Origin: Sphingomonadales bacterium
GTDB taxonomy: Bacteria > Pseudomonadota > Alphaproteobacteria > Sphingomonadales > Sphingomonadaceae
Length of the DNA stretch: 29,214 nt
Direction of reading: 5' to 3'
Assembly: GCA_018067055.1 (NCBI GenBank)
Contig: JAGPVK010000332.1
Location: 1-29,214, forward strand
Part shown: positions 1-7,920 of the stretch, piece by piece
Position numbering within the stretch: the first letter of the stretch is position 1
How the letters are laid out: every line of letters begins with the position of its first letter
Notes under the pieces: generated by a model
Databases searched by the model: none
What the model was told of the DNA's origin: nothing
Seen by the model: only the letters and a program-made list of their open reading frames with translations
Program-made: the position numbers and the translations under genes

Positions 1-84
1 TTCCCGTTGCCCTTTGCCGACCGGGCGATAGACAAGATCGGCGATCCCCAGTTCGCATTGCCTCTGGTCACCACGGGTCAGTGA
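1..84 (+). CDS. C-terminal fragment of an unidentified protein upstream of bioF
   Basis: The reading frame is open from the window edge for 27 codons and ends with TGA at 82-84. Its last bases form a GTGA overlap with the GTG that begins the bioF frame at 81, which suggests translational coupling and membership of the biotin operon. The visible residues (ending PLVTTGQ) are too few to assign a family. By context it could be another biotin-synthesis gene such as a BioC- or BioH-type protein, but nothing in the 27 residues shows that. Confidence 0.5.
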   Translation, partial: FPLPFADRAIDKIGDPQFALPLVTTGQ

Positions 85-1244
85 CTGCTCACGGCCCGCT
101 AATGGATCGATTCAAACCCTATCGCGACCAGCTGACAGCGCTGGAACTGGCCGGACGCAAACGGCAGCTGATCATTCCGGTCGGCAAAGATTTCTCGTCG
201 AATGATTATCTCGGACTGGCGCACAGCCCGTTTCTGCAAGAGGTCGCCCAGACCGCGATCGCCAACGGCATCGCCCATGGGTCGGGCGGATCACGGCTGC
301 TCGGCGGCAATCATCCGGAACATGAAGCGCTCGAGGCCTTTGCCGCCGCGCATTATGGCGCAGAAGCATGCCTGTTCTTCGGTTCCGGATTTGCCGCCAA
401 CACCGCTTTGTTCGCGACCCTGCCGCAGACCGGCGATCTGCTGCTCTATGATGAACTGATCCACGCCAGCGTTCATGACGGCATGAAGCTGGGCCGCGCC
501 ACGTTCAACGCCTTCCGCCACAATGATTGCAACGCGATTGAAGCTGGAATTCGCGCATGGCGCGCGTCCGGCGGTACCGGCACCGTCTGGATCGCGGTCG
601 AGAGTCTGTACAGCATGGACGGCGACCGGGCACCGCTCGCCGATCTGGCGCGGATTGCCGATAAGCATGAGGCGATGCTGGTGATTGACGAGGCGCATGC
701 CGTCGGTGTGTTCGGCGATCGCGGGGTCGGCCTTTGCGCTGCGTTGGGCAAGCGGGACAATGTTCTGGTTTTGCGGACCTGTGGCAAGGCGCTAGGGGGC
801 GAAGGCGGGTTGCTCACCATGCCCGCAATATTGCGCGAATTTTTCATCAATCGCGCGCGTCCCTTCATCTTCTCGACCGCACCCAGCCCGTTGACCGCGC
901 ATCTCGCCCATCAGGCAATTGTCCATGTGGGCGACAGTCCGTCGCTGCAGGCGGGTCTGGCGGAACATATCGCGCTAGCCCGCAATTGCTTTGCCGGTCT
1001 GCAGCTCAGCGACGGCCAGGACAGCCAGATTTTCCCGATCATCTTGGGCGAAGATCGGGTCGCCGTCAGCGTGGCGGCTCTGCTACAGCGCCAGGGATTT
1101 GACGTGCGCGCCATTCGCCCGCCGACCGTGCCAGCCGGAACCGCGCGCCTGCGCATCTCGCTGACGCTGAATGTGACGGCAGACGATATCAGGGCTCTTT
1201 CCGATGCTTTGCGCGAAGCACTGGCTCTGGCCGAAGCGGCATGA
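81..1244 (+). CDS. bioF: 8-amino-7-oxononanoate synthase
   Basis: This is a PLP-dependent alpha-oxoamine synthase of biotin synthesis that condenses pimeloyl-ACP (or -CoA) with L-alanine to give KAPA (8-amino-7-oxononanoate) in the cytoplasm. The 387-residue length fits the family. SNDYLG lies at residues 40-45, an aromatic/glycine loop (FFGSGFAAN) near 99-107, HASVHDG at 128-134, DEAHAVGVFG at 203-212 with Asp203 and His206 as cofactor contacts, and the Schiff-base lysine is Lys236 in RTCGKALGG. The GTG at 81 overlaps the upstream stop. An in-frame ATG at 102 would give a protein seven residues shorter, and neither start has a good Shine-Dalgarno sequence, so coupling favours 81. It is followed by bioD through an ATGA overlap. 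The function is secure; the exact start is not. Confidence 0.95.
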   Translation: MTAHGPLMDRFKPYRDQLTALELAGRKRQLIIPVGKDFSSNDYLGLAHSPFLQEVAQTAIANGIAHGSGGSRLLGGNHPEHEALEAFAAAHYGAEACLFFGSGFAANTALFATLPQTGDLLLYDELIHASVHDGMKLGRATFNAFRHNDCNAIEAGIRAWRASGGTGTVWIAVESLYSMDGDRAPLADLARIADKHEAMLVIDEAHAVGVFGDRGVGLCAALGKRDNVLVLRTCGKALGGEGGLLTMPAILREFFINRARPFIFSTAPSPLTAHLAHQAIVHVGDSPSLQAGLAEHIALARNCFAGLQLSDGQDSQIFPIILGEDRVAVSVAALLQRQGFDVRAIRPPTVPAGTARLRISLTLNVTADDIRALSDALREALALAEAA

Positions 1245-1870
1245 GCGGGAAATTTGTCATCACCGGCACCGATACCGATATCGGAAAAACCGTCTTTGCC
1301 GCCGCCCTGACGGCAGCTTTGGGTGGCAGCTACTGGAAACCGGTCCAGGCGGGCCTCGCCGACGGAACCGACAGCGAGACGGTGGCGCGCCTTGGCGGCC
1401 TCGATCCTGCCCGGATCCTGCCCGAACGCTACCGGCTGAAGATACCTGCCTCCCCGCATTTTTCGGCGACGGAGGAAGGCATAACCATTGGTCTGGACGA
1501 TCTGGACATTCCGCACGTTAACGGCCCGCTGATCATCGAAGGCGCGGGCGGCGCGCTGGTGCCGGTCAATCCGGAATTGCTGTTCGCCGATCTGTTTGCC
1601 CATTGGGCGCTGCCGGTGATCATCGTCGCATCGACCCGGCTGGGGACGATCAATCACAGCCTGCTGACGATCGAGGCTTTGCGCAGTCGCGGCCTATCGA
1701 TTCACGGCATCGCTTTTACCGGACCGGAAGTCCGCGACAGCGAGCAGACGATCTGCACAATGGGCGCAGTCCGCCGTCTCGGGCGGTTGCCGATGATCGA
1801 CCAGCTCTCGCCGACGACTCTGAAGGCGGCCTTTGATGCGAATTTTTCCACCGCGGATTTCGGATCATGA
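1241..1870 (+). CDS. bioD: ATP-dependent dethiobiotin synthetase
   Basis: BioD closes the ureido ring of dethiobiotin from DAPA (7,8-diaminononanoate), CO2 and ATP, the step after BioA. The 209-residue protein begins with the family P-loop GTDTDIGKT at residues 9-17 and has the substrate-binding lysine region YWKPVQAG (31-38), an SPH motif at 71-73, and the second nucleotide/Mg motif EGAGGALVP at 100-108. STRLGTINHSLLT further on matches the usual BioD segment. The ATG at 1241 overlaps the bioF stop (ATGA) and its own stop overlaps bioA in the same way, so F, D and A are one transcription and translation unit. No anomaly was seen. Confidence 0.95.
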   Translation: MSGKFVITGTDTDIGKTVFAAALTAALGGSYWKPVQAGLADGTDSETVARLGGLDPARILPERYRLKIPASPHFSATEEGITIGLDDLDIPHVNGPLIIEGAGGALVPVNPELLFADLFAHWALPVIIVASTRLGTINHSLLTIEALRSRGLSIHGIAFTGPEVRDSEQTICTMGAVRRLGRLPMIDQLSPTTLKAAFDANFSTADFGS

Positions 1871-3132
1871 GCATCAATATCTGGCACCCGTTCACGCAGC
1901 ACGGTCTGGGCGAGCCGATTCCGGAGATCGCCCGAGCCGAGGGCGCAGCGCTCTATACAGCGGATGGCACGAAGATCATCGACGCCATATCCAGCTGGTG
2001 GGTGCAGACCCATGGCCATTGTCATCCGAAAATTGTCGCCGCGATTCAGGAGCAAAGCGCGAGGCTGGACCAGATGATCTTTGCCGGGTGGACTCATGAG
2101 CCCGCTCGCAAGCTGGCGGAGGGCCTTTCGGATTTCCTGCCCGATTCACTCGAGCATATTTTCTTTTCCGACAGCGGGTCGACTGCGGTCGAGGTCGCGC
2201 TCAAGATGGCGCTGGGCTATTGGCATAATCGCGGCGAAACGCGCCAGAAAATCCTGGTCATGGAGCATAGCTACCATGGCGACACGATCGGCGCGATGTC
2301 AGTCGGCGCACGTGGCGTGTTCAATCAGGCCTATGCACCGCTGCTGTTTGATGTCGGAACGATCACCTTTCCGAAAGCCGGATCAGAGCAAGCGACGCTC
2401 GACCAGTTGGAGGCCTTTTGCAAAGATGCCGAAAACCCGCCAGCGGCGCTGATCGTCGAACCGCTGATCCTCGGCGCCGGTGGTATGAAAATCTATGGTG
2501 CCGCGACATTGGCCAGGATGGCGGCGATCTGCCGCGAACATGATGTGCTATTCATCGCCGACGAGGTGATGACCGGCTGGGGCCGCACCGGCACAATCTT
2601 TGCCTGCGAGCAGGCGGGCGTCGAACCGGATATATTGTGCATGGCCAAGGGCCTGACCGGCGGCGTCATCCCGCTCGCGGTGACCGCCGCCAGCGATGCG
2701 ATTTATCAGGCGCATTTTTCCGAAGATCGCGCGCAGATGTTCTTCCACTCGAGCAGCTTTACCGCCAATCCGATTGCCTGCGCGGCCGCCAATGCCAATC
2801 TCGCTATCTGGCGTGACGAGCCGGTTCAACAGCGGATCGATGGCATCATCGCTTCCCATCGCGCATTTTCAGATCGGCTGCAGCGCAAATCGAACATCAG
2901 CGACCTGCGTCAGTGCGGGACCATCTTGGCGCTGGAAATCAACGATGGTGCGGGCGATTATATGTCTGATCTGGGACCGATGCTGCTCGGTTTTTTTCGC
3001 GATCGCAACATATTGCTGCGACCGCTGGGCAATACGATCTATATCATGCCGCCCTATTGCATCACGCTCGAGGAACTTACATCCATTCAAGCCGTTATAG
3101 AGGAAGCGATCGACCATTTCGGAACAGCCTGA
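1867..3132 (+). CDS. bioA: Adenosylmethionine-8-amino-7-oxononanoate aminotransferase
   Basis: BioA is a class III PLP aminotransferase that converts KAPA to DAPA using S-adenosylmethionine as amino donor. The 421-residue sequence starts with the BioA signature WHPFTQ (6-11) and carries SSWWVQTHGH (42-51), the phosphate-binding SGSTAVEVA (103-111), SYHGDT (135-140), the cofactor-ring pair Asp232-Glu233 in FIADEVMTGWGRTG, and the Schiff-base Lys261 in CMAKGLTGG. ATG overlaps the bioD stop. Biotin synthase (bioB) is not downstream: after 57 bp an unrelated antiporter begins with its own ribosome-binding site. BioB must therefore be upstream of the window or elsewhere. Confidence 0.96.
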   Translation: MSINIWHPFTQHGLGEPIPEIARAEGAALYTADGTKIIDAISSWWVQTHGHCHPKIVAAIQEQSARLDQMIFAGWTHEPARKLAEGLSDFLPDSLEHIFFSDSGSTAVEVALKMALGYWHNRGETRQKILVMEHSYHGDTIGAMSVGARGVFNQAYAPLLFDVGTITFPKAGSEQATLDQLEAFCKDAENPPAALIVEPLILGAGGMKIYGAATLARMAAICREHDVLFIADEVMTGWGRTGTIFACEQAGVEPDILCMAKGLTGGVIPLAVTAASDAIYQAHFSEDRAQMFFHSSSFTANPIACAAANANLAIWRDEPVQQRIDGIIASHRAFSDRLQRKSNISDLRQCGTILALEINDGAGDYMSDLGPMLLGFFRDRNILLRPLGNTIYIMPPYCITLEELTSIQAVIEEAIDHFGTA

Positions 3133-3189
3133 ATCGCGGGCGAAGCAAAGTTTTTTGCATAAGGCCGGAAAACCCGCCAAGGACAAATC

Positions 3190-5040
3190 ATGGAAATTGT
3201 AGATTCGCTAATGGTAAAGATTGCGCTGATTGGCCTGCTCGGCATCGGCGCGCAATGGATTGCCTGGCGGACCGGTCGTCCTGCCATTGCCCTGATGCTG
3301 ATTGTCGGCATCATCGCCGGCCCCATATTGGGCATTATCGACCCGGAACGCGATTTCGGAGCGCTGCAGGAACCGATCATCAAACTGGCCGTGGCGGTGA
3401 TCCTGTTTGAAGGTGGACTCAGCCTGAACTTTCGCGAACTCAGACAAGCGGGCGGTGCGGTGTCAGCGATGGTGCTGGTTGCCGGGCCGATTGCCTGGGG
3501 GCTTGGTACTGCAGCGGCGCATTATGGCGCCGGTCTGTCCTGGGAAATATCCGCCTTGCTCGGCGGCATCATGATCGTCACCGGTCCTACTGTGATCGGG
3601 CCAATGTTGCGCACATTGCGCGTGCCGTCGCGGGTCCGCAACATTTTGAAGTGGGAAGGCATTGTCAACGATCCGATCGGCGCGCTGCTTGCTGTCGGCA
3701 TCTATGCCTATATTACCTACGAAGGCGCCAATGCCAATATCGCCGTGATCAGCATGGATGTCCTGGCCGCCAGCTTCATTGCCGGATTGATCGGTGCCGG
3801 ACTCGGCTTTGCGGTCACCTGGCTGTTTCCCAGAGGATTGGTGCCGGAATATCTGAAGGCCCCGTTCCTGCTGGTGACGGTTATCGCCGGCTTTGTCATC
3901 GCCGACCTGATCAAGCATGAGACCGGATTGATCACCGTCACCGTGATGGGCATCGTCATGGCCAACCGGCAAATCTATTCGAGTCAGGCGCTCTACCGGT
4001 TCAAGGAAGATCTGGCGGTGCTGCTGATTTCCGGTGTGTTCATCATTCTTTCGGCAACGCTGGACTGGGAAACGGTGCAGCAATTCCGGCCACAGTTTGT
4101 CATTTTCCTGGTCTTGCTGCTGTTCGTCGTGCGTCCGATTTCGGTGCTGGTCGCCCTGCTGTTCAGTTCGGTGCCGTGGCGTGAACGCTTGTTTATCGCC
4201 TGGATCGCGCCGCGCGGTATCGTTGCGGTCGCAATCACCGGCCTGTTTGCGATTCGTCTGGTCGATTACGGAATGCCTGGTGCGGAAGCGCTTGTCCCGC
4301 TCAGCTTTGCCGTCGTCATCGCGACGATTTTCGCGCATGGCTTTTCCGCCTCATGGGTCGCCGAGCGACTGGGAATTTCGGAAGGCAAAGGCGAAGGCGT
4401 TCTGATCGCGGGTGCCAATCGCTGGTCGATCGCGCTGGGCAAAATGCTGAAATCGCTCGATATCGATGTGCTGATCACGGACAATAGCAAATTTGCCTTG
4501 CGCCGCGCCCACAGCGAAGGCCTTGCGATCCGCCACGGTGATGTGCTCGAGGAGGCCCATGACGACAATATCGATATGGGCGAATATCAGCATCTGATCG
4601 CTGCGACCGATAATGACAGCCAGAATCAGTTGATCACCGCCGATCTCGGTCCGGAAATGGGCTATGAACAAATCAGCCGGCTGGCCAACGACAGCCAGAG
4701 CAAGAGCCGGGTCGGCCATGGCCGGCTGCTATTCGAATCCGGTGCCGATTTCGGCACATTGCTTGACCGTGATCTGGCCGGCTGGCGATTCAGCAAGACC
4801 AATATCACCGAAAAATTCACCGCCGAAGATTATCGGAAGAATCTGGAAGAAGGTGAGGAACCGCTGGCCGTGTTCAAGCCGGATCGGCGGCTGCTATTCT
4901 TTGCCACCGACGCCCGGCCGGTGATCGAAGACGGCGATGTCGTGATCAGCTATGTCGCGCCCGATACGCCAGAGGAGCGCAAAGCCGACCGAGCGGCCAA
5001 AGACAGCGAAAAGAACGGGGAAAAGAAGGGCGAGAGATGA
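3190..5040 (+). CDS. CPA1-family Na+(K+)/H+ antiporter with C-terminal TrkA-N-like domain
   Basis: The 616-residue protein has a hydrophobic N-terminal part (about residues 5-395, roughly 11-12 membrane segments) of the monovalent cation:proton antiporter 1 family. The ion-binding ND motif is N160-D161 in EGIVNDPIG, preceded by GPTVIGPML (132-140). APRGIVAVAITG lies in a late helix. From about residue 400 a cytosolic Rossmann-like TrkA-N domain follows (VLIAGANRW, then an acidic residue in VLITDNS). The tail (about 590-616) is very rich in Lys, Glu and Arg. The expected role is sodium or potassium efflux and pH homeostasis in the inner membrane; ion specificity cannot be read from sequence. 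AAGGA seven bases before the ATG supports the start. It is convergent with the yggS-like gene with no spacer. Confidence 0.85.
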   Translation: MEIVDSLMVKIALIGLLGIGAQWIAWRTGRPAIALMLIVGIIAGPILGIIDPERDFGALQEPIIKLAVAVILFEGGLSLNFRELRQAGGAVSAMVLVAGPIAWGLGTAAAHYGAGLSWEISALLGGIMIVTGPTVIGPMLRTLRVPSRVRNILKWEGIVNDPIGALLAVGIYAYITYEGANANIAVISMDVLAASFIAGLIGAGLGFAVTWLFPRGLVPEYLKAPFLLVTVIAGFVIADLIKHETGLITVTVMGIVMANRQIYSSQALYRFKEDLAVLLISGVFIILSATLDWETVQQFRPQFVIFLVLLLFVVRPISVLVALLFSSVPWRERLFIAWIAPRGIVAVAITGLFAIRLVDYGMPGAEALVPLSFAVVIATIFAHGFSASWVAERLGISEGKGEGVLIAGANRWSIALGKMLKSLDIDVLITDNSKFALRRAHSEGLAIRHGDVLEEAHDDNIDMGEYQHLIAATDNDSQNQLITADLGPEMGYEQISRLANDSQSKSRVGHGRLLFESGADFGTLLDRDLAGWRFSKTNITEKFTAEDYRKNLEEGEEPLAVFKPDRRLLFFATDARPVIEDGDVVISYVAPDTPEERKADRAAKDSEKNGEKKGER

Positions 5041-5730
5041 TCAACCGGCTGGGGTGGCGCGGGGACCAAAGAGAGCCGTGCCGACCCGGACGTGGGTGGC
5101 ACCCAGCTTGATCGCCGTTTCAAAATCTCCCGACATTCCCATGCTGAGCCGATCAAGACCATGGTCACGGGCCAATTTGGCGAGCAAGGCGAAATAGGGC
5201 ACCGGATTGGTGTTTTCGGGGGGAACCGCCATCAGGCCGACAATCTCTATGCCGGATTGTCCCGCCAACGTGAGCAGGTCGGGAATGGCCGTGATATCGC
5301 AACCGCCTTTTTGGGACTCTTCGCCAATGTTGACCTGAAGAAAACAGGGAATATGGCGATCCTGCCGGTCCATTTCCCTGGCCAGCGCCTTGATCAGCGA
5401 AGGCCGGTCGAGCGAATGGATGCTGTCAAATAATGCCACCGCTTCTGCCGCCTTGTTCGATTGCAGCTGGCCGATCATGTGCAGTTGAATATCTGGATAT
5501 TCCGCCTGCAGGTCCGGCCATTTCGCCGCCGCTTCCTGCACCCGGTTTTCTCCAAACAGACGATGGCCAGCGACCAGCAACGGCCGGATTTCGTCGCTGC
5601 TGCGGGTTTTGGACACCGCGATCAGCGCGATATCGGATGACTTGCGATCCGCCAGCCTGGCGGCTTTTTCGATCTTGCCAATTATGTCTGTGAGTGCCGG
5701 GTTCGCCAAGTTTGAATCTCTCTCAATCAT
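5041..5730 (-). CDS. YggS/PROSC-family pyridoxal-phosphate homeostasis protein
   Basis: This 229-residue protein is a single-domain alanine-racemase-fold PLP carrier of the YggS/YlmE/PROSC family, cytoplasmic and thought to buffer free PLP and affect amino-acid pools rather than catalyse a known reaction. The PLP lysine is Lys41 in IALIAVSKTRS. The family hallmark FGENRVQEA is at 59-67, and the C-terminal phosphate-binding stretch SMGMSGDFETAI followed by VRVGTALFG is intact. Length and start fit the family. The stop codon directly abuts that of the convergent antiporter. A 35-bp gap separates its start from the divergent ThiE-like gene, so any promoters for the two genes overlap. Confidence 0.93.
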   Translation of the reverse strand: MIERDSNLANPALTDIIGKIEKAARLADRKSSDIALIAVSKTRSSDEIRPLLVAGHRLFGENRVQEAAAKWPDLQAEYPDIQLHMIGQLQSNKAAEAVALFDSIHSLDRPSLIKALAREMDRQDRHIPCFLQVNIGEESQKGGCDITAIPDLLTLAGQSGIEIVGLMAVPPENTNPVPYFALLAKLARDHGLDRLSMGMSGDFETAIKLGATHVRVGTALFGPRATPAG

Positions 5731-5765
5731 ATTCTTTCGCCAAGCTTGCGTCTATAGGCCTGCTT

Positions 5766-6341
5766 ATGTTGCGAGACCAGCCCTGCTCCCTGTTGCCGAA
5801 TCCCAAGAATTCGGCCCTGCCCCGGATATGGCTGTTCACCGACGAGCGGAATGAAGCGGTTCTGGAACAGGCGATTCTGCGACTGCCGCGCGGCAGCGGA
5901 ATAATCTTTCGTCACTATCATTTGCCGGAACCGGTGCGTCGGGCGCGGTTTGCAACGGTCAAGAAACTTGCCCGGCAACGCGGCCATATGCTGTTGCTGG
6001 CCGGATCGCCGGCATTGGCCAGGCGCTGGCGCGCTGACGGCGTCTACGGTCGCATGGCCCGACGCGCAGATATCGGCGGGCTGCTGCACAGCGTGCCGGT
6101 TCACGATGCGCAGGAAATTCAGCAAGCAAACCGGTCAGGCGCAGATATTTTTTTTCTGTCGCCGATCTTTGCCACCCGGTCCCATCCCGGACAGCGTCCG
6201 CTCAATCTTGTCCAGACCCGGCGGCTGGCCGCCTTGTGCAAGGGCGCAGTCATCTATCTGGGTGGAATGAATCGGCAACGCTATCGGAGGCGCAGAAATC
6301 CCATGACCCATGGCTGGGCGGCGATCGATGCTTTCTGCTAG
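5766..6341 (+). CDS. ThiE/TenI-like protein, probably without thiamine-phosphate synthase activity
   Basis: The 191-residue protein resembles the thiamine-phosphate synthase/TenI TIM-barrel superfamily. RIWLFTDERN is the first strand. ADGVYGR stands in place of ADGVHLGQ, and the stretch ending GADIFFLSPIFATRSHPG matches the GADYIGxGPVFPTxTKP segment of ThiE. A glycine pair (IYLGGMN) precedes the C-terminal phosphate-binding region. The QLREK motif that binds the pyrimidine substrate reads GIIFRHYHL here, and the Asn-Asp pair before ADGVH is replaced by LLLAGSP. The ATG at 5766 is preferred because an upstream in-frame GTG at 5694 would run 37 bp into yggS and add residues unlike the family. 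It is divergent from yggS and convergent with the exported protein at 6351. The family call is moderately sure; the loss of function is inference. Confidence 0.7.
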   Translation: MLRDQPCSLLPNPKNSALPRIWLFTDERNEAVLEQAILRLPRGSGIIFRHYHLPEPVRRARFATVKKLARQRGHMLLLAGSPALARRWRADGVYGRMARRADIGGLLHSVPVHDAQEIQQANRSGADIFFLSPIFATRSHPGQRPLNLVQTRRLAALCKGAVIYLGGMNRQRYRRRRNPMTHGWAAIDAFC

Positions 6342-6350
6342 TCGTGCGGC

Positions 6351-7094
6351 TTAGAAGCGGAACTGGGTTCCGACATAGACTGCCTGGCTGTCCTGACGAT
6401 TGTCGGTCAGTGGTGCCATCCGGTCGCGTTCATTGTTGATCCGGACACCAGCGGTCACGTCCAGATTGCGGGTGAGCGAATAGCTGCCGCCCACATCAAG
6501 CGTATAATCTTTCTGGCTGGCATCCAGTGCCCGCGGCGCAGCATTGATCGGTGCACTGGCATCAATCGACATGCGGGTATTGAAACGGCTCTTCTTGCCC
6601 GAATCCTGATCGCCCATCAGTCTTTCAGCGCCGATTTCCGAAAGGTCAGGAAGATTGCTGCCCAGCTTCTTGACCGGGATGGCAAAGCTCTTCAGCCCTT
6701 TTGCGGACCCCAGGCTATAAGAAACAGGGGCGATTTTCGCTGCACTGATCATGCCCGAACCGGGCGCGGCAGCGAGAATATTTTCGCGGATGGATACGGC
6801 ACCGGCATCAGACTTCTGACGAACCACGACGGTAACCGAGCGTTCTCCGTCACGCGTGCCGCCGGATGGTGTGAATTTGAAGCTCGCATTTCCACGCAAG
6901 GAACTGAGATTATATTTGGCGACAAGTTCGGGATCCGCACCCGCTACCGTGAAAGAGCCAATCGATCCCAGGGATTTCAGGGATACGATCCCGTCATTGC
7001 TGGAAAGCACTTTCGCCAGAGCAGGGGTCATGGCAAGCCCGGAGATCGCGAGTCCCGTCGCTAACCAACCGAAATGAATGACCTTTTTCGTCAT
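6351..7094 (-). CDS. Exported protein with outer-membrane-type C-terminus, function unknown
   Basis: I do not recognise a named family. From the ATG at 7094 the product is 247 residues, with a clear Sec signal peptide (MTKK, a hydrophobic core, cleavage near MTPALA-K at about residue 27). That start is chosen because the 17 codons further upstream destroy the signal peptide and an AGGGGAAG sequence lies upstream of 7094. The mature part is rich in Ser, Gly, Ala and Lys. The last 55 residues alternate polar and hydrophobic residues (YTLDVGGSYSLTRN, VTAGVRINNE) and end YVGTQFRF. A terminal Phe with aromatic or hydrophobic residues at alternate positions is the BAM-recognition signature of outer-membrane beta-barrels. 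The protein is short for a complete barrel, so a small barrel or a surface-associated beta protein are both possible. Confidence 0.65.
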   Translation of the reverse strand: MTKKVIHFGWLATGLAISGLAMTPALAKVLSSNDGIVSLKSLGSIGSFTVAGADPELVAKYNLSSLRGNASFKFTPSGGTRDGERSVTVVVRQKSDAGAVSIRENILAAAPGSGMISAAKIAPVSYSLGSAKGLKSFAIPVKKLGSNLPDLSEIGAERLMGDQDSGKKSRFNTRMSIDASAPINAAPRALDASQKDYTLDVGGSYSLTRNLDVTAGVRINNERDRMAPLTDNRQDSQAVYVGTQFRF

Positions 7095-7333
7095 GTTGAA
7101 GCCGCTTCCCCTTTGTCTGACTGTGGATATAACAAAATCTGCCAATCTGCACGAGTCAACATACTGTTTTTGTCCGATTTTCCCAAACTAGCGCCTTTCT
7201 GTTGCAGTTCGGTTACGCTTTTGTCCGGACAGAAAGTGATATCTAGCAGAAAAAAGATGAACCCAGGATGATTTTGCGGCCATTCAACTGGCATTCACTC
7301 GGTGCTGCTCAAGAGCGAAACATGCGCTTGTGC

Positions 7334-7361
7334 TTGCCCCTCGCGGCAAAGCATTTATAGA
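7334..7361 (+). promoter_or_regulatory. Weak sigma-70-type promoter candidate for the DUF3576-leuS operon
   Basis: TTGCCC (7334-7339) and TATAGA (7356-7361) are separated by 16 bp, about 80 bp before the DUF3576 start codon. Each hexamer matches only four of six consensus bases, so this is a suggestion based on spacing and position. Confidence 0.25.
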
Positions 7362-7432
7362 GAGCGCTGAAATGATATCATGTCCGGAACAAATCCTGCA
7401 AAACAGATTTCGTCTCGGTGCAATATACAACC

Positions 7433-7437
7433 AGGAG
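7433..7437 (+). promoter_or_regulatory. Ribosome-binding site fixing the DUF3576 start
   Basis: AGGAG lies six bases before the ATG at 7444. This sets the start there rather than at the upstream in-frame codon at 7330, which would bury the lipoprotein signal peptide. Confidence 0.8.
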
Positions 7438-7443
7438 CGCTTC

Positions 7444-7893
7444 ATGTCCCGCCTCAAACCATCTTCGTTCTTGCGATCCGCAACGGTTAGCCTGCTCGCA
7501 TTATCCCTGCTTTCTGCCTGCGGCGGAAAAGAGCGGCCGAAAGCCGATCTGGCCGCTTCCCAGGTCACCACGATTGGCGTGAACAGCTATTTGTGGCGGG
7601 CTTCGCTCGACGCATTGTCGTTCATGCCGCTGACCCAGACCGACAGCAATGGTGGCGTGATCCTGACCGACTGGTATGTGAACCCGGACAATCCAGGCGA
7701 GCGGATGAAAATCAATGTCTCGATCCTCGATCAGGATCTGCGTGCCGATGCCCTGCGCGTCGCTGCGTCGCGTCAGGTAGCCAGCAACGGCACCTGGGTC
7801 GATGCCCCGGTCAAGGCGGCGACTACGCAGAAACTGGAACAGATCATTCTTACCAAGGCCCGCGACCTGCGGCGCGGTGCGATCTCTAACTAA
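7444..7893 (+). CDS. DUF3576 domain lipoprotein
   Basis: The 149-residue product has a lipoprotein signal peptide: basic start (MSRLK), hydrophobic core and a lipobox LLSAC with the acylated Cys at residue 26, followed by Gly-Gly. The rest (SYLWRASLDALSFMPL, then DWYVNPDNPGERMKIN, then DLRADALRVAASRQV) matches the DUF3576 family, a group of alphaproteobacterial lipoproteins of unknown function. No catalytic motif is visible. It should be anchored in the outer or inner membrane facing the periplasm. It lies 27 bp before leuS on the same strand and probably shares its transcript, which continues into lptE. The pairing with an LPS-assembly gene hints at an envelope role but does not prove it. 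Confidence 0.85.
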   Translation: MSRLKPSSFLRSATVSLLALSLLSACGGKERPKADLAASQVTTIGVNSYLWRASLDALSFMPLTQTDSNGGVILTDWYVNPDNPGERMKINVSILDQDLRADALRVAASRQVASNGTWVDAPVKAATTQKLEQIILTKARDLRRGAISN

Positions 7894-7920
7894 ACTTTCC
7901 TGCCATATAATGGGGCCGCA

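Larger units (their letters stand above)
7095..7443. other. 349-bp intergenic region between divergent exported-protein genes
   Basis: No convincing gene is present: the short frames on either strand lack ribosome-binding sites and family resemblance. The region serves two divergent genes, so it should hold both promoters. Visible elements are a 10-bp perfect palindrome TGTCCGGACA at 7222-7231, a near-copy TGTCCGGAACA at 7381-7391, a third TTTTTGTCCG around 7167, and one 8/9 DnaA-box match (TGTGGATAT, 7122-7130), which I regard as chance. Confidence 0.6.

Noticed and set aside
3148..3163. Small hairpin GCAAA/TTTGC after bioA
   Set aside because: The stem has only five mostly A:T pairs and the T-run lies inside the loop and stem, so it is not a convincing terminator.
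3463..4338. 291-codon minus-strand frame
   Set aside because: Antisense to the antiporter membrane domain; the extreme Asp/Arg/Gln/His content reflects the reverse complement of hydrophobic codons.
7122..7130. DnaA-box-like TGTGGATAT upstream of the exported-protein gene
   Set aside because: A single 8/9 match without companions or an AT-rich tract; expected by chance.
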